Source: Actinomycetes bacterium (lineage in GTDB: Bacteria > Actinomycetota > Humimicrobiia > Humimicrobiales > Humimicrobiaceae). From it: a stretch of DNA of 42,071 nucleotides. Every line of letters starts with the position of its first letter. The stretch's first letter is position 1. The stretch lies in the NCBI GenBank assembly GCA_022396035.1, contig JAIOXO010000015.1, positions 1 through 42,071 of the forward strand, written 5' to 3'. The notes under the pieces are model-generated. The model was not told the origin of the DNA. It worked only from the letters and a program-made list of their open reading frames with translations, and ran no database searches. Of the stretch, positions 1 through 9,135 are shown in pieces. Made by a program: the position numbers and the translations under genes.

Positions 1-144
1 ATTACCCTGGCTCTCAGCCCCCAGGATTCAGAGAAACTGGTATTTACGGAAGAAATGGGCCTGGTATGGCTGGCATTACTTCCTGTCGATGGCATAGAAG
101 AAGAAGAGACTCCAGGAAGTACATTTAAAAATATTTTAGATTAG
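1..144 (+). CDS. cpaB: Flp pilus assembly protein CpaB/RcpC, C-terminal end (partial)
   Basis: The window opens inside a reading frame in frame 1 that ends at a TAG at 142-144. The 47 visible residues contain LALSPQDSEKLVF followed by GLVWLALLP, the typical end of the CpaB/RcpC family. These periplasmic or extracytoplasmic Tad-pilus proteins carry SAF domains and help assemble or anchor the pilus. The start lies outside the window. The gene sits 13 bases before cpaE/tadZ, the usual order in tad clusters. The call rests on this short C-terminal match plus context, so it is good but not certain. Confidence 0.75.
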   Translation: MTLALSPQDSEKLVFTEEMGLVWLALLPVDGIEEEETPGSTFKNILD

Positions 145-157
145 GTGCAGGATAATT

Positions 158-1345
158 ATGAATAAGATCCCGGTAGCAATAATAGATAAAGAAGAACTGA
201 ATATAAAAAAAATTGAAAAGCTTTTAGATAATATATCGGACCTGAATATAATTCATAGAAGCAGAAGTGTAAACGATCTGGAAATATTACTCCAGGAAAG
301 CTCTCCCATATTAGTGTTTGTGGGCCCTGCCATACAGCTTGAAGATATTGGAGAAATTTTGCAGACCTACAGTTCCGCCCTTAATACAGTAAAAGTTATA
401 TTGCTGGCAAAGGATACCTCTGCCGAGCTTTTAAGAAAAGCCATAAAATTAAATATTCATGATGTCCTCGAATTTCCCTTTACCTATGATGAACTTAAGG
501 AATCCATAAAGAGGGCAGAGAACCTGTTTGCCAGCGCATCACTGGCCAGGAACAGCCAGGAGGCAAAAACAAAAGATTTTACAAAAGAAGGCCACAAAAA
601 GATCATGGTATACAGCCCCAAGGGAGGTTCGGGCAAATCCTTTATAGCCACCAATCTGGCCATAGCATTACATAACCAGACCAAAAAGGATGTTACAGTT
701 TTTGACATCAACTATCAGTTTGGGGACATAGCACTGCTGCTGAACCTTTATCCCCGGCATACTGTTTATGATGTGGTATCGGCAATGGACAGCCTGGACA
801 AGGAAATGCTGAACAGTTTTTTAACCCCCCATGAGTCCGGGATTAAAATACTTCCTGCCCCTATTGACCCATCCCAGGATGAATCAATAAGTACTGGGGA
901 TACTTTAAAAATTTTAAAGATGCTGGCTGAAGTATCTCCGTATCTGGTTATAGATGCACCATCAATGTTTTCAGATACCATATTGTCGGTAATAGATGAA
1001 ACTGACTACCTTTGCCTGGTGGCCAGCATGGATGTACCCAGCATAAAAAATTTAAAAATATCTCTTCAGGTGCTGGATAAGCTTAAGTTCCCCCGGGGCA
1101 AAATATTTATAGTTCTTAACCGGGCAGGCAGCAAGGTGGGTATTACTTTAGACGAGATAGAAAAAACCATAGGAAGAAAGATTGATGTTGCTGTTCCCAG
1201 CCACCGGATAGTTCCGGTGACTGTAAATAAGGGCATACCGGTAGTAATTGATTCCCCCCGGTCTGCAGTAAGCAAAAGCATAAACCGTTTGGCCAAGCTG
1301 CTGCTTACTTCCAAGCTGGAACAGAGAGAATTGATATTTTCTTAA
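158..1345 (+). CDS. cpaE: Tad pilus localisation ATPase TadZ/CpaE (receiver-like domain + MinD/ParA ATPase)
   Basis: This 395-residue protein places the Tad secretion machine in the cell. Residues about 1-125 form a CheY-like receiver fold. The strand that normally ends in the phospho-accepting Asp reads ILVFVGP, so the domain looks unable to be phosphorylated, as is usual for TadZ. After a short linker comes a MinD/ParA-type ATPase (about 147-385) with the deviant Walker A KGGSGKS at 155-161 and a conserved VIDAPS segment. It is cytoplasmic and probably dimerises at the membrane near a pole. The ATG at 158 follows a GCAGG ribosome site. It lies between cpaB and cpaF/tadA, 14 bases before the latter, and is clearly one operon with them. 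Confidence 0.9.
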   Translation: MNKIPVAIIDKEELNIKKIEKLLDNISDLNIIHRSRSVNDLEILLQESSPILVFVGPAIQLEDIGEILQTYSSALNTVKVILLAKDTSAELLRKAIKLNIHDVLEFPFTYDELKESIKRAENLFASASLARNSQEAKTKDFTKEGHKKIMVYSPKGGSGKSFIATNLAIALHNQTKKDVTVFDINYQFGDIALLLNLYPRHTVYDVVSAMDSLDKEMLNSFLTPHESGIKILPAPIDPSQDESISTGDTLKILKMLAEVSPYLVIDAPSMFSDTILSVIDETDYLCLVASMDVPSIKNLKISLQVLDKLKFPRGKIFIVLNRAGSKVGITLDEIEKTIGRKIDVAVPSHRIVPVTVNKGIPVVIDSPRSAVSKSINRLAKLLLTSKLEQRELIFS

Positions 1346-1359
1346 AAAAGGAATGATTT

Positions 1360-2715
1360 ATGGGTTTACAGGAAAGAATAAAAAGAGTACAGAGTTTTGA
1401 AAATGATCTTGAGGTAAAAAATGAAGAGCATGCCTCGGCCAGAAGCAAGCTTATAGATGAGGTAAAGCAGGATATACATTTAAGGCTGATTGAAAAATTA
1501 TCGGATCAGATATTTAAAAAGAATATCAATGATACCGAGCTGAGGCTAAAAGTAAGAAGAGAGGCCCAGAGTTTTTTAAATGAAAATACAACTCCCCTGA
1601 CATCGGATGAAAGGCAGAAAGTAGTTGAAGCATTGATTGATGATGTAACCGGCTATGGTCCGGTAGAAGAGTTTTTAAAAGACGGGGAGATTACAGAAAT
1701 AATGGTAAACGGGCCGGATAAGATATACATTGAAAAATATGGAAAAATTTACAGGACTACCAAATCCTTTCTGGACCAGGCCCATTTGCTCAGGATAATA
1801 GATAAAATTGTTTCCAAAATTGGCAGGCGAGTAGACGAGTCTTCACCGTATGTGGATGCCAGACTGCCTGACGGTTCCAGGGTTAATGTAATAATACACC
1901 CCCTGGCCTTAAACGGGCCCTTTTTAACCATAAGAAAGTTTGCTGCTGACCCCTTTACTATGGAAAATTTAGTGGAAATGGGAACCTGTACAGAAAAAGT
2001 GGCAACCTTTCTGGAAGCCTGTGTCAGGGGAAGGTTAAATATTATTTCTTCCGGGGGTACCGGTACCGGAAAGACCACCACGTTAAATGTTTTATCTTCT
2101 TTTATCCCTGATGATGAAAGAATAGTAACCATAGAAGATTCAGCAGAGCTTCAACTGCACCAGCCTCATGTGGTCAGGCTGGAATCGAGGCCGCCCAATA
2201 TAGAGGGGGAGGGAGAAGTAACCATAAGGGACCTGGTAAGAAACTCTCTCCGTATGAGACCCGACCGGATTATAGTGGGCGAGGTCAGGGGAGGAGAAGC
2301 CCTGGACATGCTCCAGGCTATGAATACCGGGCATGACGGCAGTATTTCTACCGTACATGCCAATTCAACCAGGGACGTGCTTTCCAGGATTGAAACTATG
2401 GTGCTGATGGCTGGTGTAGATCTGCCCATAAGAGCCATAAGGGAGCAGGTATCTTCAGCTATCAACCTTATAGTCCATCTTAACCGTCTAAAAGACGGTA
2501 CCAGGAAGTTTGTAAAGATTACTGAAGTTCAGGGCATGGAGGGGGATATAATTACCCTACAGGATTTATTTTTATTTGATTTTTCCATGGGTATGGACCA
2601 GAGCGGCAAGTTTAAGGGCTATATTAAATCTACCGGCCTCAGGCCTAAATTTTTAGAGAGGCTTCACGATATAGGGGTAGACCTGGATCCGCAAATATTC
2701 GAAAAAGAGATTTAA
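1360..2715 (+). CDS. cpaF: Tad/type II-IV secretion ATPase CpaF/TadA
   Basis: This 451-residue protein is the cytoplasmic hexameric ATPase that powers Tad pilus extension. The N-terminal half has the usual CpaF domain (GYGPVEEFL, ITEIMVNGP near 98-118). The core carries Walker A GGTGTGKT at 232-239, an acidic Asp box (TIEDSAELQL near 257), Walker B-like IIVGEVRGGE at 304-313 and the His box with GHDGSISTVHAN at 324-335. All catalytic motifs are intact and the length is normal. A strong ribosome site (AAGGAATG) precedes the ATG. Two bases separate its stop from the vWA-TadB start, so the two are probably translated together. Confidence 0.95.
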   Translation: MGLQERIKRVQSFENDLEVKNEEHASARSKLIDEVKQDIHLRLIEKLSDQIFKKNINDTELRLKVRREAQSFLNENTTPLTSDERQKVVEALIDDVTGYGPVEEFLKDGEITEIMVNGPDKIYIEKYGKIYRTTKSFLDQAHLLRIIDKIVSKIGRRVDESSPYVDARLPDGSRVNVIIHPLALNGPFLTIRKFAADPFTMENLVEMGTCTEKVATFLEACVRGRLNIISSGGTGTGKTTTLNVLSSFIPDDERIVTIEDSAELQLHQPHVVRLESRPPNIEGEGEVTIRDLVRNSLRMRPDRIIVGEVRGGEALDMLQAMNTGHDGSISTVHANSTRDVLSRIETMVLMAGVDLPIRAIREQVSSAINLIVHLNRLKDGTRKFVKITEVQGMEGDIITLQDLFLFDFSMGMDQSGKFKGYIKSTGLRPKFLERLHDIGVDLDPQIFEKEI

Positions 2716-2717
2716 AA

Positions 2718-4664
2718 ATGAAGGTATTTAAATACTTTTTTATCTTTTTTATCTTTTTATTCATGTTTGGCACTTCCAGTGCTGTCTATGCTCAGGAAAG
2801 CCAGGAAATAAATATACAAAAAATAGATATTGACCAATTTCCTGAAATTGATGCTTTTCTAAATTTCCCCACCGGTTCTGAACTGGGAGCTCTTGATCTG
2901 GATGAGAAAAATTTTAAGGTTTTAGAAAACGGCCAGGATGTTGAAGGCTTATCGGTTACCAGGGTAGCCCAGATTGAAGAACCTATTGGAGTGGTTCTGG
3001 TAGTAGATACCAGCGGGAGTATGGAGGGCGAACCAATTGAAGATGCTAAGAATGCTGCTTCAGTATTTATGGATGAGATGAGGCCCATAGATGAATTCTC
3101 CATAGTGGGTTTTGCCGATGATGTAAAAGTGTATTCTGATTTTACTTCCAGGAGGTTGATTTTAAGGCAGAATTTAGAATCTATGGCAGCAGAGGGGGAA
3201 ACATCACTTTTTGACGGAATAATTATAGCTTCAAATCAATTTAACCGGAGAGAAGACCTAAGGTACAGGTATATAATTGTATTGTCCGATGGAACCGATA
3301 CAGTGAGTAAACTGGGAGCAGGCCAGGCCATAGAAGAGGTTAAGCAGTCAGGAGCAGTGGTCTATTCTGTGGTTTTAGAATCTTATGATTTTAATCCGGA
3401 AGACCTAAGAAGCATTTCCAGTGCTACCCGGGGGGAATTATTGGTAGCTGCAGGTTCTTCGGAATTGGAGGGACTGTACAGGGAAATTTCTAGAAAAATT
3501 AGAAACCAGTATAAAATTTCCTATACCAGCCTATGGCCTAATACAGAACAGATTGAAGTAGAGGTAAGGGTAGGGCAATCAAATCTGGAAGGGGTTGCCC
3601 ATACAGAATACAGCAACCCTTATTATGCTCCGCCGCCTACCGAGGTAATAGTAGAGAGGCCTTCTGCTTTTCTATCTTTTTTTAAGATTTGGTGGGTGAA
3701 GTTAATTATATATGCAGCTATTTTTCTGGGTGCATCCCTGTTTTTATATATTCTGGCGGTTCTGGTTTTGCCTTCCGGAAAACTTCTGGATAAGAGAACT
3801 GAATTCTATGGATACAAGCCCAAGGCCAAAAGTACAATTGATGAGGATATGGAAGGAGAAAGCAGGCTGGGCAGGGGCAGGCTGGTTAAATTAGTTCAAA
3901 GGCTTGCTTCCAAGCGGGGGTTTATAGAGTTCTTTGACTTAAAGCTGGAACGAGCAGGTATGAGTATACGGGCTTCAGAATTTATAACTCTGCATATTAT
4001 TGCGGTAGTAATAGCCACCCTGGGTATATACGTTCTATCTTCGAACATACTTATTACAATTTTAATAGTAGTCATTATTATATTTTTACCCTTTTTGATT
4101 TTAAATTATAAAAGTGAAAAGAGGCTGCAAAAGTTTAACCAGCAGCTTCCGGATACCCTTCAGCTTATAAGCGGATCATTGAAAGCCGGCTATAGCTTTA
4201 ACCAGTCTTTAAGCATGGTGGTAGATGAAACAGCGCCACCGATATCTTCTGAATTTAAAAAGGTGCTAAGCGAAATAAGGATGGGTCTTCCGGAAAAAGA
4301 AGCGCTGGGTAATATGCTAAGCAGGATAGGAACCGAACACTTGAAATGGGTGGTTATGGCGGTAAACATTCAGAGGGAAGTTGGCGGTAACCTGGTGGAG
4401 GTTCTGGAAACAATTTCCAAAACTATCAGGGAAAGGGATGCAGTGCTCCGCCAGATAAAAGCGCTTACTGCTGAAGGAAAGCTTTCTGCTATCATCTTGA
4501 TTGCATTGCCCATACTGGTGGGAGCATTCATTACCATCACTAACCGGGAATATATAAGTTTACTGATAACCAATCCTCTGGGGCTGGTAATGATAGGCGT
4601 ATCGGTGCTGTTAATGATTATAGGTACCGTATGGATAGTAAAGGTAATAAAGGTTGAATATTAA
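2718..4664 (+). CDS. tadB: Fusion protein: secreted von Willebrand A domain + TadB (T2SSF) inner-membrane platform
   Basis: This 648-residue protein joins two parts. Residues 1-25 look like a signal peptide ending SAVYA. A von Willebrand A domain follows (about 88-270) with a complete metal-ion-dependent adhesion site: DTSGS at 97-101, a Thr in GETSLFDG, and an Asp in LSDGTD. A membrane segment lies near 325-350. The rest is a type II secretion F domain with QLPDTLQLISGSLKAGYSF and the paired hydrophobic helices of TadB. TadB is normally about 300 residues and forms the pilus platform with TadC. Here the adhesion-type domain should face outside while the T2SSF loops face the cytoplasm. Position between tadA and tadC confirms the TadB role. 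The reading frame is continuous, so this is a real fusion. Confidence 0.9.
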   Translation: MKVFKYFFIFFIFLFMFGTSSAVYAQESQEINIQKIDIDQFPEIDAFLNFPTGSELGALDLDEKNFKVLENGQDVEGLSVTRVAQIEEPIGVVLVVDTSGSMEGEPIEDAKNAASVFMDEMRPIDEFSIVGFADDVKVYSDFTSRRLILRQNLESMAAEGETSLFDGIIIASNQFNRREDLRYRYIIVLSDGTDTVSKLGAGQAIEEVKQSGAVVYSVVLESYDFNPEDLRSISSATRGELLVAAGSSELEGLYREISRKIRNQYKISYTSLWPNTEQIEVEVRVGQSNLEGVAHTEYSNPYYAPPPTEVIVERPSAFLSFFKIWWVKLIIYAAIFLGASLFLYILAVLVLPSGKLLDKRTEFYGYKPKAKSTIDEDMEGESRLGRGRLVKLVQRLASKRGFIEFFDLKLERAGMSIRASEFITLHIIAVVIATLGIYVLSSNILITILIVVIIIFLPFLILNYKSEKRLQKFNQQLPDTLQLISGSLKAGYSFNQSLSMVVDETAPPISSEFKKVLSEIRMGLPEKEALGNMLSRIGTEHLKWVVMAVNIQREVGGNLVEVLETISKTIRERDAVLRQIKALTAEGKLSAIILIALPILVGAFITITNREYISLLITNPLGLVMIGVSVLLMIIGTVWIVKVIKVEY

Positions 4665-4677
4665 AGGGGTAATTTAA

Positions 4678-5616
4678 ATGCAGAATATATATTTTTATAT
4701 CATGCTGGGGTCGGTTTTTCTGAGCGTATTTTTGATAATATTGTTTTCAGGGATGCCTAAAATAGTTAAGCCTACAGACAAGAAGAGGATGGATAAGCTT
4801 GATTATTACCAGATGCCTTATTCCCGGGAGGAAAAAAAGATTCCTTCATTTATGGAAAGAGTTGTCTTACCTTTCTTTGGTAAAATTGCAGCGGTAACCA
4901 AGAGGCTCAGTCCCTCCAATATAGTAGAAAATACCAGGAGAAAATTAGAACTTGCCGGGGCATATGAAAGGATAAGTGTGGATATGTACCTGGCCATAAA
5001 ACTACTGTTCCCCGTAGGGATTTTCTTTCTGGATATAATAATATTTATATTTTTTCCTACCAGCTTGTTAGTAAAAATAATACTTCTGGCCTTTATACCC
5101 ATCTCTTATTTTTTCCCCGATATTTATATGAGCAGCAAGATTTCTGGCCGGCAAACTGAGATAAGAAAGACACTGCCCAATGCCCTGGACCTGTTAACCA
5201 TTAGTGTTGAAGCAGGAATGGGTTTTGACCATGCCCTGGCCAGGGTTGCCGGCAATATCAAAGGCAGCCTGGGAGATGAATTAAATAAAATGCTTCACGA
5301 AATCCAGCTGGGGTTCTCCCGAAAGGATGCTTTCAGAAACCTTAACCGCAGGACTGAAGTAGAAGACCTCAATACCTTCATAGTGTTAATGATACAGGCA
5401 GAAACATTTGGAATATCGGTGGGAAAGGTGCTTAGAGTCCAGGCAAATGAGATGAGAACAAAAAGAAGGCAGAGAGCTGAAGAAGCTGGAGCCAAAGCTC
5501 CGGTTAAACTGGTATTCCCCCTTATTTTCTGTCTTTTCCCTGCCCTGATGACCGTAATTATTGGTCCGGCCGTAATAAGAATACTTGGGGTGCTGGCCCA
5601 GATGTCCTCACCGTAG
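4678..5616 (+). CDS. tadC: Tad pilus platform protein TadC (T2SSF domain)
   Basis: This 312-residue membrane protein partners TadB in the inner-membrane platform of the Tad pilus. It starts with a membrane helix (about 5-25) and has a helix pair near 105-155. The conserved T2SSF block includes LPNALDLLTISVEAGMGFD and GISVGKVLRVQANEMR, and a final hydrophobic pair lies near 280-305. Length and layout are typical. A good ribosome site (AAAGGGG) precedes the ATG, 13 bases after tadB. No flp pilin, tadE/F pseudopilin or prepilin peptidase gene follows, so those must lie upstream or elsewhere. This is the last gene of the operon, since the next gene, tex, has its own probable promoter. Confidence 0.92.
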   Translation: MQNIYFYIMLGSVFLSVFLIILFSGMPKIVKPTDKKRMDKLDYYQMPYSREEKKIPSFMERVVLPFFGKIAAVTKRLSPSNIVENTRRKLELAGAYERISVDMYLAIKLLFPVGIFFLDIIIFIFFPTSLLVKIILLAFIPISYFFPDIYMSSKISGRQTEIRKTLPNALDLLTISVEAGMGFDHALARVAGNIKGSLGDELNKMLHEIQLGFSRKDAFRNLNRRTEVEDLNTFIVLMIQAETFGISVGKVLRVQANEMRTKRRQRAEEAGAKAPVKLVFPLIFCLFPALMTVIIGPAVIRILGVLAQMSSP

Positions 5617-5624
5617 ATTTATAG

Positions 5625-5653
5625 TTGAATAGTAGCCAGAATAATTATAGGAT
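5625..5653 (+). promoter_or_regulatory. Possible sigma-70-type promoter for tex
   Basis: A TTGAAT hexamer (5625-5630) is followed after 17 bases by TAGGAT (5648-5653), in the 67-base gap between tadC and tex. The -10 match is modest (four of six), so this is a candidate only. Confidence 0.3.
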
Positions 5654-5683
5654 ATACAATCATTAAAAAAAATAATAGAGGTA

Positions 5684-7813
5684 ATGGCTACGCAGTACTC
5701 AAAAACCATCTCTGAAAAGTTAGATATTTCTGAAAACAGGGTAGAATCCACTTTACAGTTGCTGGAAGACGGCAATACCATACCTTTTATAGCCAGATAC
5801 AGAAAAGAAGCTACCGGAAACCTTGACGAGACATTGATTCAGGGAATAGAGAAAGAGGCAAAGAAACTGGCCGAGCTGGACAGCAGAAAAGGAACCATCC
5901 TCAAAGAGATAAAAAGCCAGGGCAAACTTGAGCCTTCCCTTAAAAAGGAAATAGAAAGTGCAGACAGCCTAACTGAATTGGAAGATCTCTACCTTCCCTT
6001 TAAGCCCAAGAGAAAGACCAAGGCCTCTGTAGCCAGGGAAAAGGGGCTGGAGCCACTGGCGAAAAAAATATTTGGCCAATCCGACTTTGACCCTGAGAGT
6101 GAGGCTAAAAAATACCTGAATGAAAAAGTGGAAAGCACCGATGCTGCCCTGGAGGGAGCAGGATATATAATAGCAGAATGGATAAATGAAGACAGGGCAG
6201 CCAGGGAGCAAATAAGGGATCTGTTTTCCAAGAGGGCCGCGGTAAGGTCAATATCTGCCCAAAAAGATTATGAAGATGCATTAAAATACAAGGATTATTT
6301 TGATTATTCTGAACCCCTTTCCACAATAAGCTCGCACCGTTACCTGGCTATCATTAGGGGCGAAAGAGAAGGCTATTTAAGGGTTATGGTATCTCCCGAT
6401 GCCGAGGAAGGAATTAAAAGGCTAGAAGAAATATTTGTAAAATCATCTAATCCGGCCAGCCGGCAGGTAGAGCTGGCAGTAACGGATAGTTACCGCAGGC
6501 TGCTTTCTCCTTCCATGGAAAATGAGTTAAGGAAAGAGGCTAAACAGGTTGCGGATACCGAAGCCATTGCTGTTTTTGCCAATAACCTCAGGCAGCTGCT
6601 CCTGGCCCCCGTACTGGGATCTAAAAGGATACTGGCTATTGATCCCGGGTACCGGACCGGATGTAAAGTTGTATGTCTGGATGAGCAGGGAGACTTAATC
6701 TATAAACACACCATATATCCACATGCCCCGATTAAAAAAGAAGAGGAAGCGGCAAAAGATATAAAAGATATGGTGTCCAGGTTTAATATAGAAGCCATAG
6801 CTATTGGAAATGGCACTGCCGGCAGGGAAACCCGGCAGTTTATAGATTCTTTAGAGCTTTCAGATAAGGTAAGGGTGTTTGTGGTCAGTGAAAACGGTGC
6901 ATCCATTTATTCGGCTTCAGAAGTGGCCAGGGAAGAATTTCCTGATCATGATGTTACGGTAAGGGGCGCGGTTTCCATTGGCAGGCGGCTGGCCGATCCG
7001 TTATCGGAACTTGTAAAAATCGATCCCAAATCCATAGGGGTAGGTCAGTACCAGCATGATGTAGATCAGGGAAGGCTAAAAGAGAGCCTTAACCAGGTGG
7101 TCGAGAGCTGCGTTAACATGGTGGGGGTTAACCTGAATACAGCCAGCAGGCACCTGTTGATGTATGTATCAGGGCTGGGTCCCAGGATTGCTGAAAACAT
7201 AGTGAATTACCGCAGTAAAAATGGGCGTTTTAAAAGCAGAAAAGAGCTCAAACAGGTTCCCAAGCTGGGAGACAAGATATTTCAGCAATGTGCAGGCTTT
7301 TTAAGAATCGGGCAGGGAATAAATCCTCTGGACAGCAGCGGGGTACATCCGGAAAGCTACTATCTGGTAGAGAAAATAGCCGGGGATCTGGGAGTAAAAA
7401 TAGAAGACTTGATAGGGGATAAAAATATTGAACAGAAGATAGATCTGGCCAGGTACGTAGATAAAAATGCAGGGATGCTTACTTTAAAAGATATTGCAGC
7501 AGAGCTGGCTAAACCAGGAAGGGATCCCCGGGACACGGTAGATGATTTTGAGTTTAACCGGGATTTAAAAACTATAGAAGACTTAAGCACAGGCATGGTG
7601 GTTAATGGTATTATTACCAATATTACTAATTTTGGTGCTTTTGTAGATATCGGGCTAAAAACTGACGGCCTGATACATATATCCCAGATTTCTTCAGATT
7701 TTATAAAACACCCCCAGGATGTTGTTAGCATGCATCAGAAGGTTAAGGCCAAAGTAATAGGCATAGACCTGCAGAGGAAAAGAATATCCCTGTCCTTAAA
7801 GGATATAAATTAG
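5684..7813 (+). CDS. tex: RNA-binding transcription accessory protein Tex
   Basis: This 709-residue protein matches the Tex/YhgF/Spt6-like family, which binds nucleic acid and affects transcription. The order is standard: an N-terminal helical region (about 1-310), a YqgF/RNase H-like domain starting with LAIDPGYRTG near 318, a helix-hairpin-helix region near 482-550 (VSGLGPRIAENIV), and a C-terminal S1 domain (about 635-705) with FGAFVDIG and DGLIHISQIS. The length is normal. The ATG at 5684 is preceded by AGAGG with a short spacer. The gene ends in a four-base overlap with the stop of the convergent MFS gene at 7810-7813. It seems to be transcribed alone. Confidence 0.95.
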   Translation: MATQYSKTISEKLDISENRVESTLQLLEDGNTIPFIARYRKEATGNLDETLIQGIEKEAKKLAELDSRKGTILKEIKSQGKLEPSLKKEIESADSLTELEDLYLPFKPKRKTKASVAREKGLEPLAKKIFGQSDFDPESEAKKYLNEKVESTDAALEGAGYIIAEWINEDRAAREQIRDLFSKRAAVRSISAQKDYEDALKYKDYFDYSEPLSTISSHRYLAIIRGEREGYLRVMVSPDAEEGIKRLEEIFVKSSNPASRQVELAVTDSYRRLLSPSMENELRKEAKQVADTEAIAVFANNLRQLLLAPVLGSKRILAIDPGYRTGCKVVCLDEQGDLIYKHTIYPHAPIKKEEEAAKDIKDMVSRFNIEAIAIGNGTAGRETRQFIDSLELSDKVRVFVVSENGASIYSASEVAREEFPDHDVTVRGAVSIGRRLADPLSELVKIDPKSIGVGQYQHDVDQGRLKESLNQVVESCVNMVGVNLNTASRHLLMYVSGLGPRIAENIVNYRSKNGRFKSRKELKQVPKLGDKIFQQCAGFLRIGQGINPLDSSGVHPESYYLVEKIAGDLGVKIEDLIGDKNIEQKIDLARYVDKNAGMLTLKDIAAELAKPGRDPRDTVDDFEFNRDLKTIEDLSTGMVVNGIITNITNFGAFVDIGLKTDGLIHISQISSDFIKHPQDVVSMHQKVKAKVIGIDLQRKRISLSLKDIN

Positions 7814-8988
7814 GATTTAGCCTTAAGCAGGGGGAAAAACATCAACAGTATAATGCTTATCAATGGTACAGCCAGTACAATGTTCATGGTAGCTACCACC
7901 CCGATTATATCGGCTGCCCTACCCAGAAATATCATGGTTATAGCTGCTGTTCCGCCACTTAATCCAATTACCAGCGAAGAAGCCAGGCCCAGGTTGGAAG
8001 GAAGTATTTCCTGGGAGAGCCTTATGCATACCGGCAGGGTGGATACAAGAAAAAATCCTCCTAAAATATAGAGAATAATAGATAAAAGGCCTTCTGTCCT
8101 GAACACCAGGAACAGTAGGGGAAGGCAAAACAGTAGTCCTGCCTGTATAAGGGTGGTGCCTTTTAAGCCCCGGTCATAATAGTATCCGGTGATTATTCCC
8201 CCTATGGCTCCTACTACCCCAAAGGCAAGCAGCAGGTACCCTACATTTAAAAGGGTAATATTTCTCTGGGTAAAATACAGGGGTAAAAAGGTAACCAGGG
8301 ATATCCATATCAGGTCCCTGGAATAAGAGGTAAAAAAGATAATGATTATCAGGCCCAGTTTGGTTTTCTTTATGTTTTTAATCCTGGAGAATATGGTAGG
8401 CTGGCCGGGGTCAGGTATTTCTATGTGTGGAGATTGAAGAGTCTTTAGAAGGATCAAGGACATTATGACGCCGGGGATCATGGCCAGGGGAGTAAAAGAT
8501 AAACCAAGTTTTTCTACTATAAAAATAATAAAAAGGGAGCCGGCCGCATAACCGAGATTACCGCCAAAGGCTATAATGGAGTTGCCCAGGCCCCTTCTTT
8601 CTCCACCAAAGTGTCCGGCAATGGAAGCACTGGGAGGATGGAATGCGGATATGGACAGGTTTCCGAAAAAAAGGAAGGCAACAATAAGCCAGTAGGACGG
8701 AAGCACTCCCAGAAGGCTTATGAATACTGATGCCAGAAGAGGGCCCATTACCATAAAATACTTGGTTCCATGCCGGTCTGAAAGCAGCCCGAATACCGGC
8801 TGAGTAAAGCTGTTGGCAATATAATTGGTAGAAGTAAGTATGCTTACCAAAAACAGCGACAGATCAAATTTTACAGCCAGAACCGGAATCAGTCCTACAA
8901 TAAAACTGGCATACAGGTCGGTTACCAGATGGCTGGTTGCCGATAGTGATACCTGCAAACGGTTAAATTTAAGTTTAGTTTCTACCAT
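7810..8988 (-). CDS. MFS transporter, fosmidomycin-resistance (Fsr) type
   Basis: This 392-residue protein has about twelve hydrophobic segments and belongs to the major facilitator superfamily. The loop motif GLLSDRHGTK (67-76) is the family motif A, and FHPPSASIAGHF (116-127) resembles the Fsr-like subgroup, which exports small drugs in some bacteria. The actual substrate cannot be read from sequence. The ATG at 8988 is the only reasonable start: an in-frame TAG lies a short way upstream and there is no strong ribosome site. An inverted repeat sits just upstream (9011-9038). The gene stands alone between tex (convergent) and the SRP RNA (divergent). Confidence 0.82.
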   Translation of the reverse strand: MVETKLKFNRLQVSLSATSHLVTDLYASFIVGLIPVLAVKFDLSLFLVSILTSTNYIANSFTQPVFGLLSDRHGTKYFMVMGPLLASVFISLLGVLPSYWLIVAFLFFGNLSISAFHPPSASIAGHFGGERRGLGNSIIAFGGNLGYAAGSLFIIFIVEKLGLSFTPLAMIPGVIMSLILLKTLQSPHIEIPDPGQPTIFSRIKNIKKTKLGLIIIIFFTSYSRDLIWISLVTFLPLYFTQRNITLLNVGYLLLAFGVVGAIGGIITGYYYDRGLKGTTLIQAGLLFCLPLLFLVFRTEGLLSIILYILGGFFLVSTLPVCIRLSQEILPSNLGLASSLVIGLSGGTAAITMIFLGRAADIIGVVATMNIVLAVPLISIILLMFFPLLKAKS

Positions 8989-9010
8989 AGCAAATGTTGA
9001 TGGTTTTAGA

Positions 9011-9038
9011 TTTTGATTCTACAACTTTAAAATCAAAA
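9011..9038. promoter_or_regulatory. Inverted repeat upstream of the MFS gene (possible operator)
   Basis: Arms TTTTGATT (9011-9018) and AATCAAAA (9031-9038) are exact complements separated by 12 bases. The repeat lies 23 bases upstream of the MFS start codon. No T-run follows on the side that would make it a terminator, so a protein-binding site is more likely. No regulator gene is next to it. Confidence 0.35.
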
Positions 9039-9057
9039 GTAAACTGTTTTACAGCCC

Positions 9058-9077
9058 CATAAATTAAATAATTTATG
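9058..9077. repeat. AT-rich inverted repeat between the MFS gene and the SRP RNA
   Basis: CATAAATT (9058-9065) and AATTTATG (9070-9077) form a perfect 8-base inverted repeat with a 4-base spacer. It lies about 60 bases upstream of the SRP RNA 5' end, in the stretch 8989-9135 that holds no gene. It could be a regulator site or an upstream activating element for the RNA promoter. Confidence 0.3.
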
Positions 9078-9123
9078 GATGACATAAACATATTTGTAAT
9101 TTTATTTTTTCCCGTTTATTTTA

Positions 9124-9129
9124 TATAAT
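9124..9129 (+). promoter_or_regulatory. -10 box of the SRP RNA promoter
   Basis: A perfect TATAAT at 9124-9129 lies six bases before the expected 5' end of the SRP RNA at 9136, the right distance for a start site. The -35 region (TTTATT at 9101-9106, 17-base spacer) is weak, but the upstream DNA is very AT-rich and could help. Confidence 0.6.
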
Positions 9130-9135
9130 CAATTA

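Noticed and set aside
1749-2132. A long minus-strand frame inside cpaF, and similar long frames opposite dnaX, tldD and rarA
   Set aside because: They mirror strongly conserved coding genes, have no ribosome site or family match, and are expected shadows of codon use.
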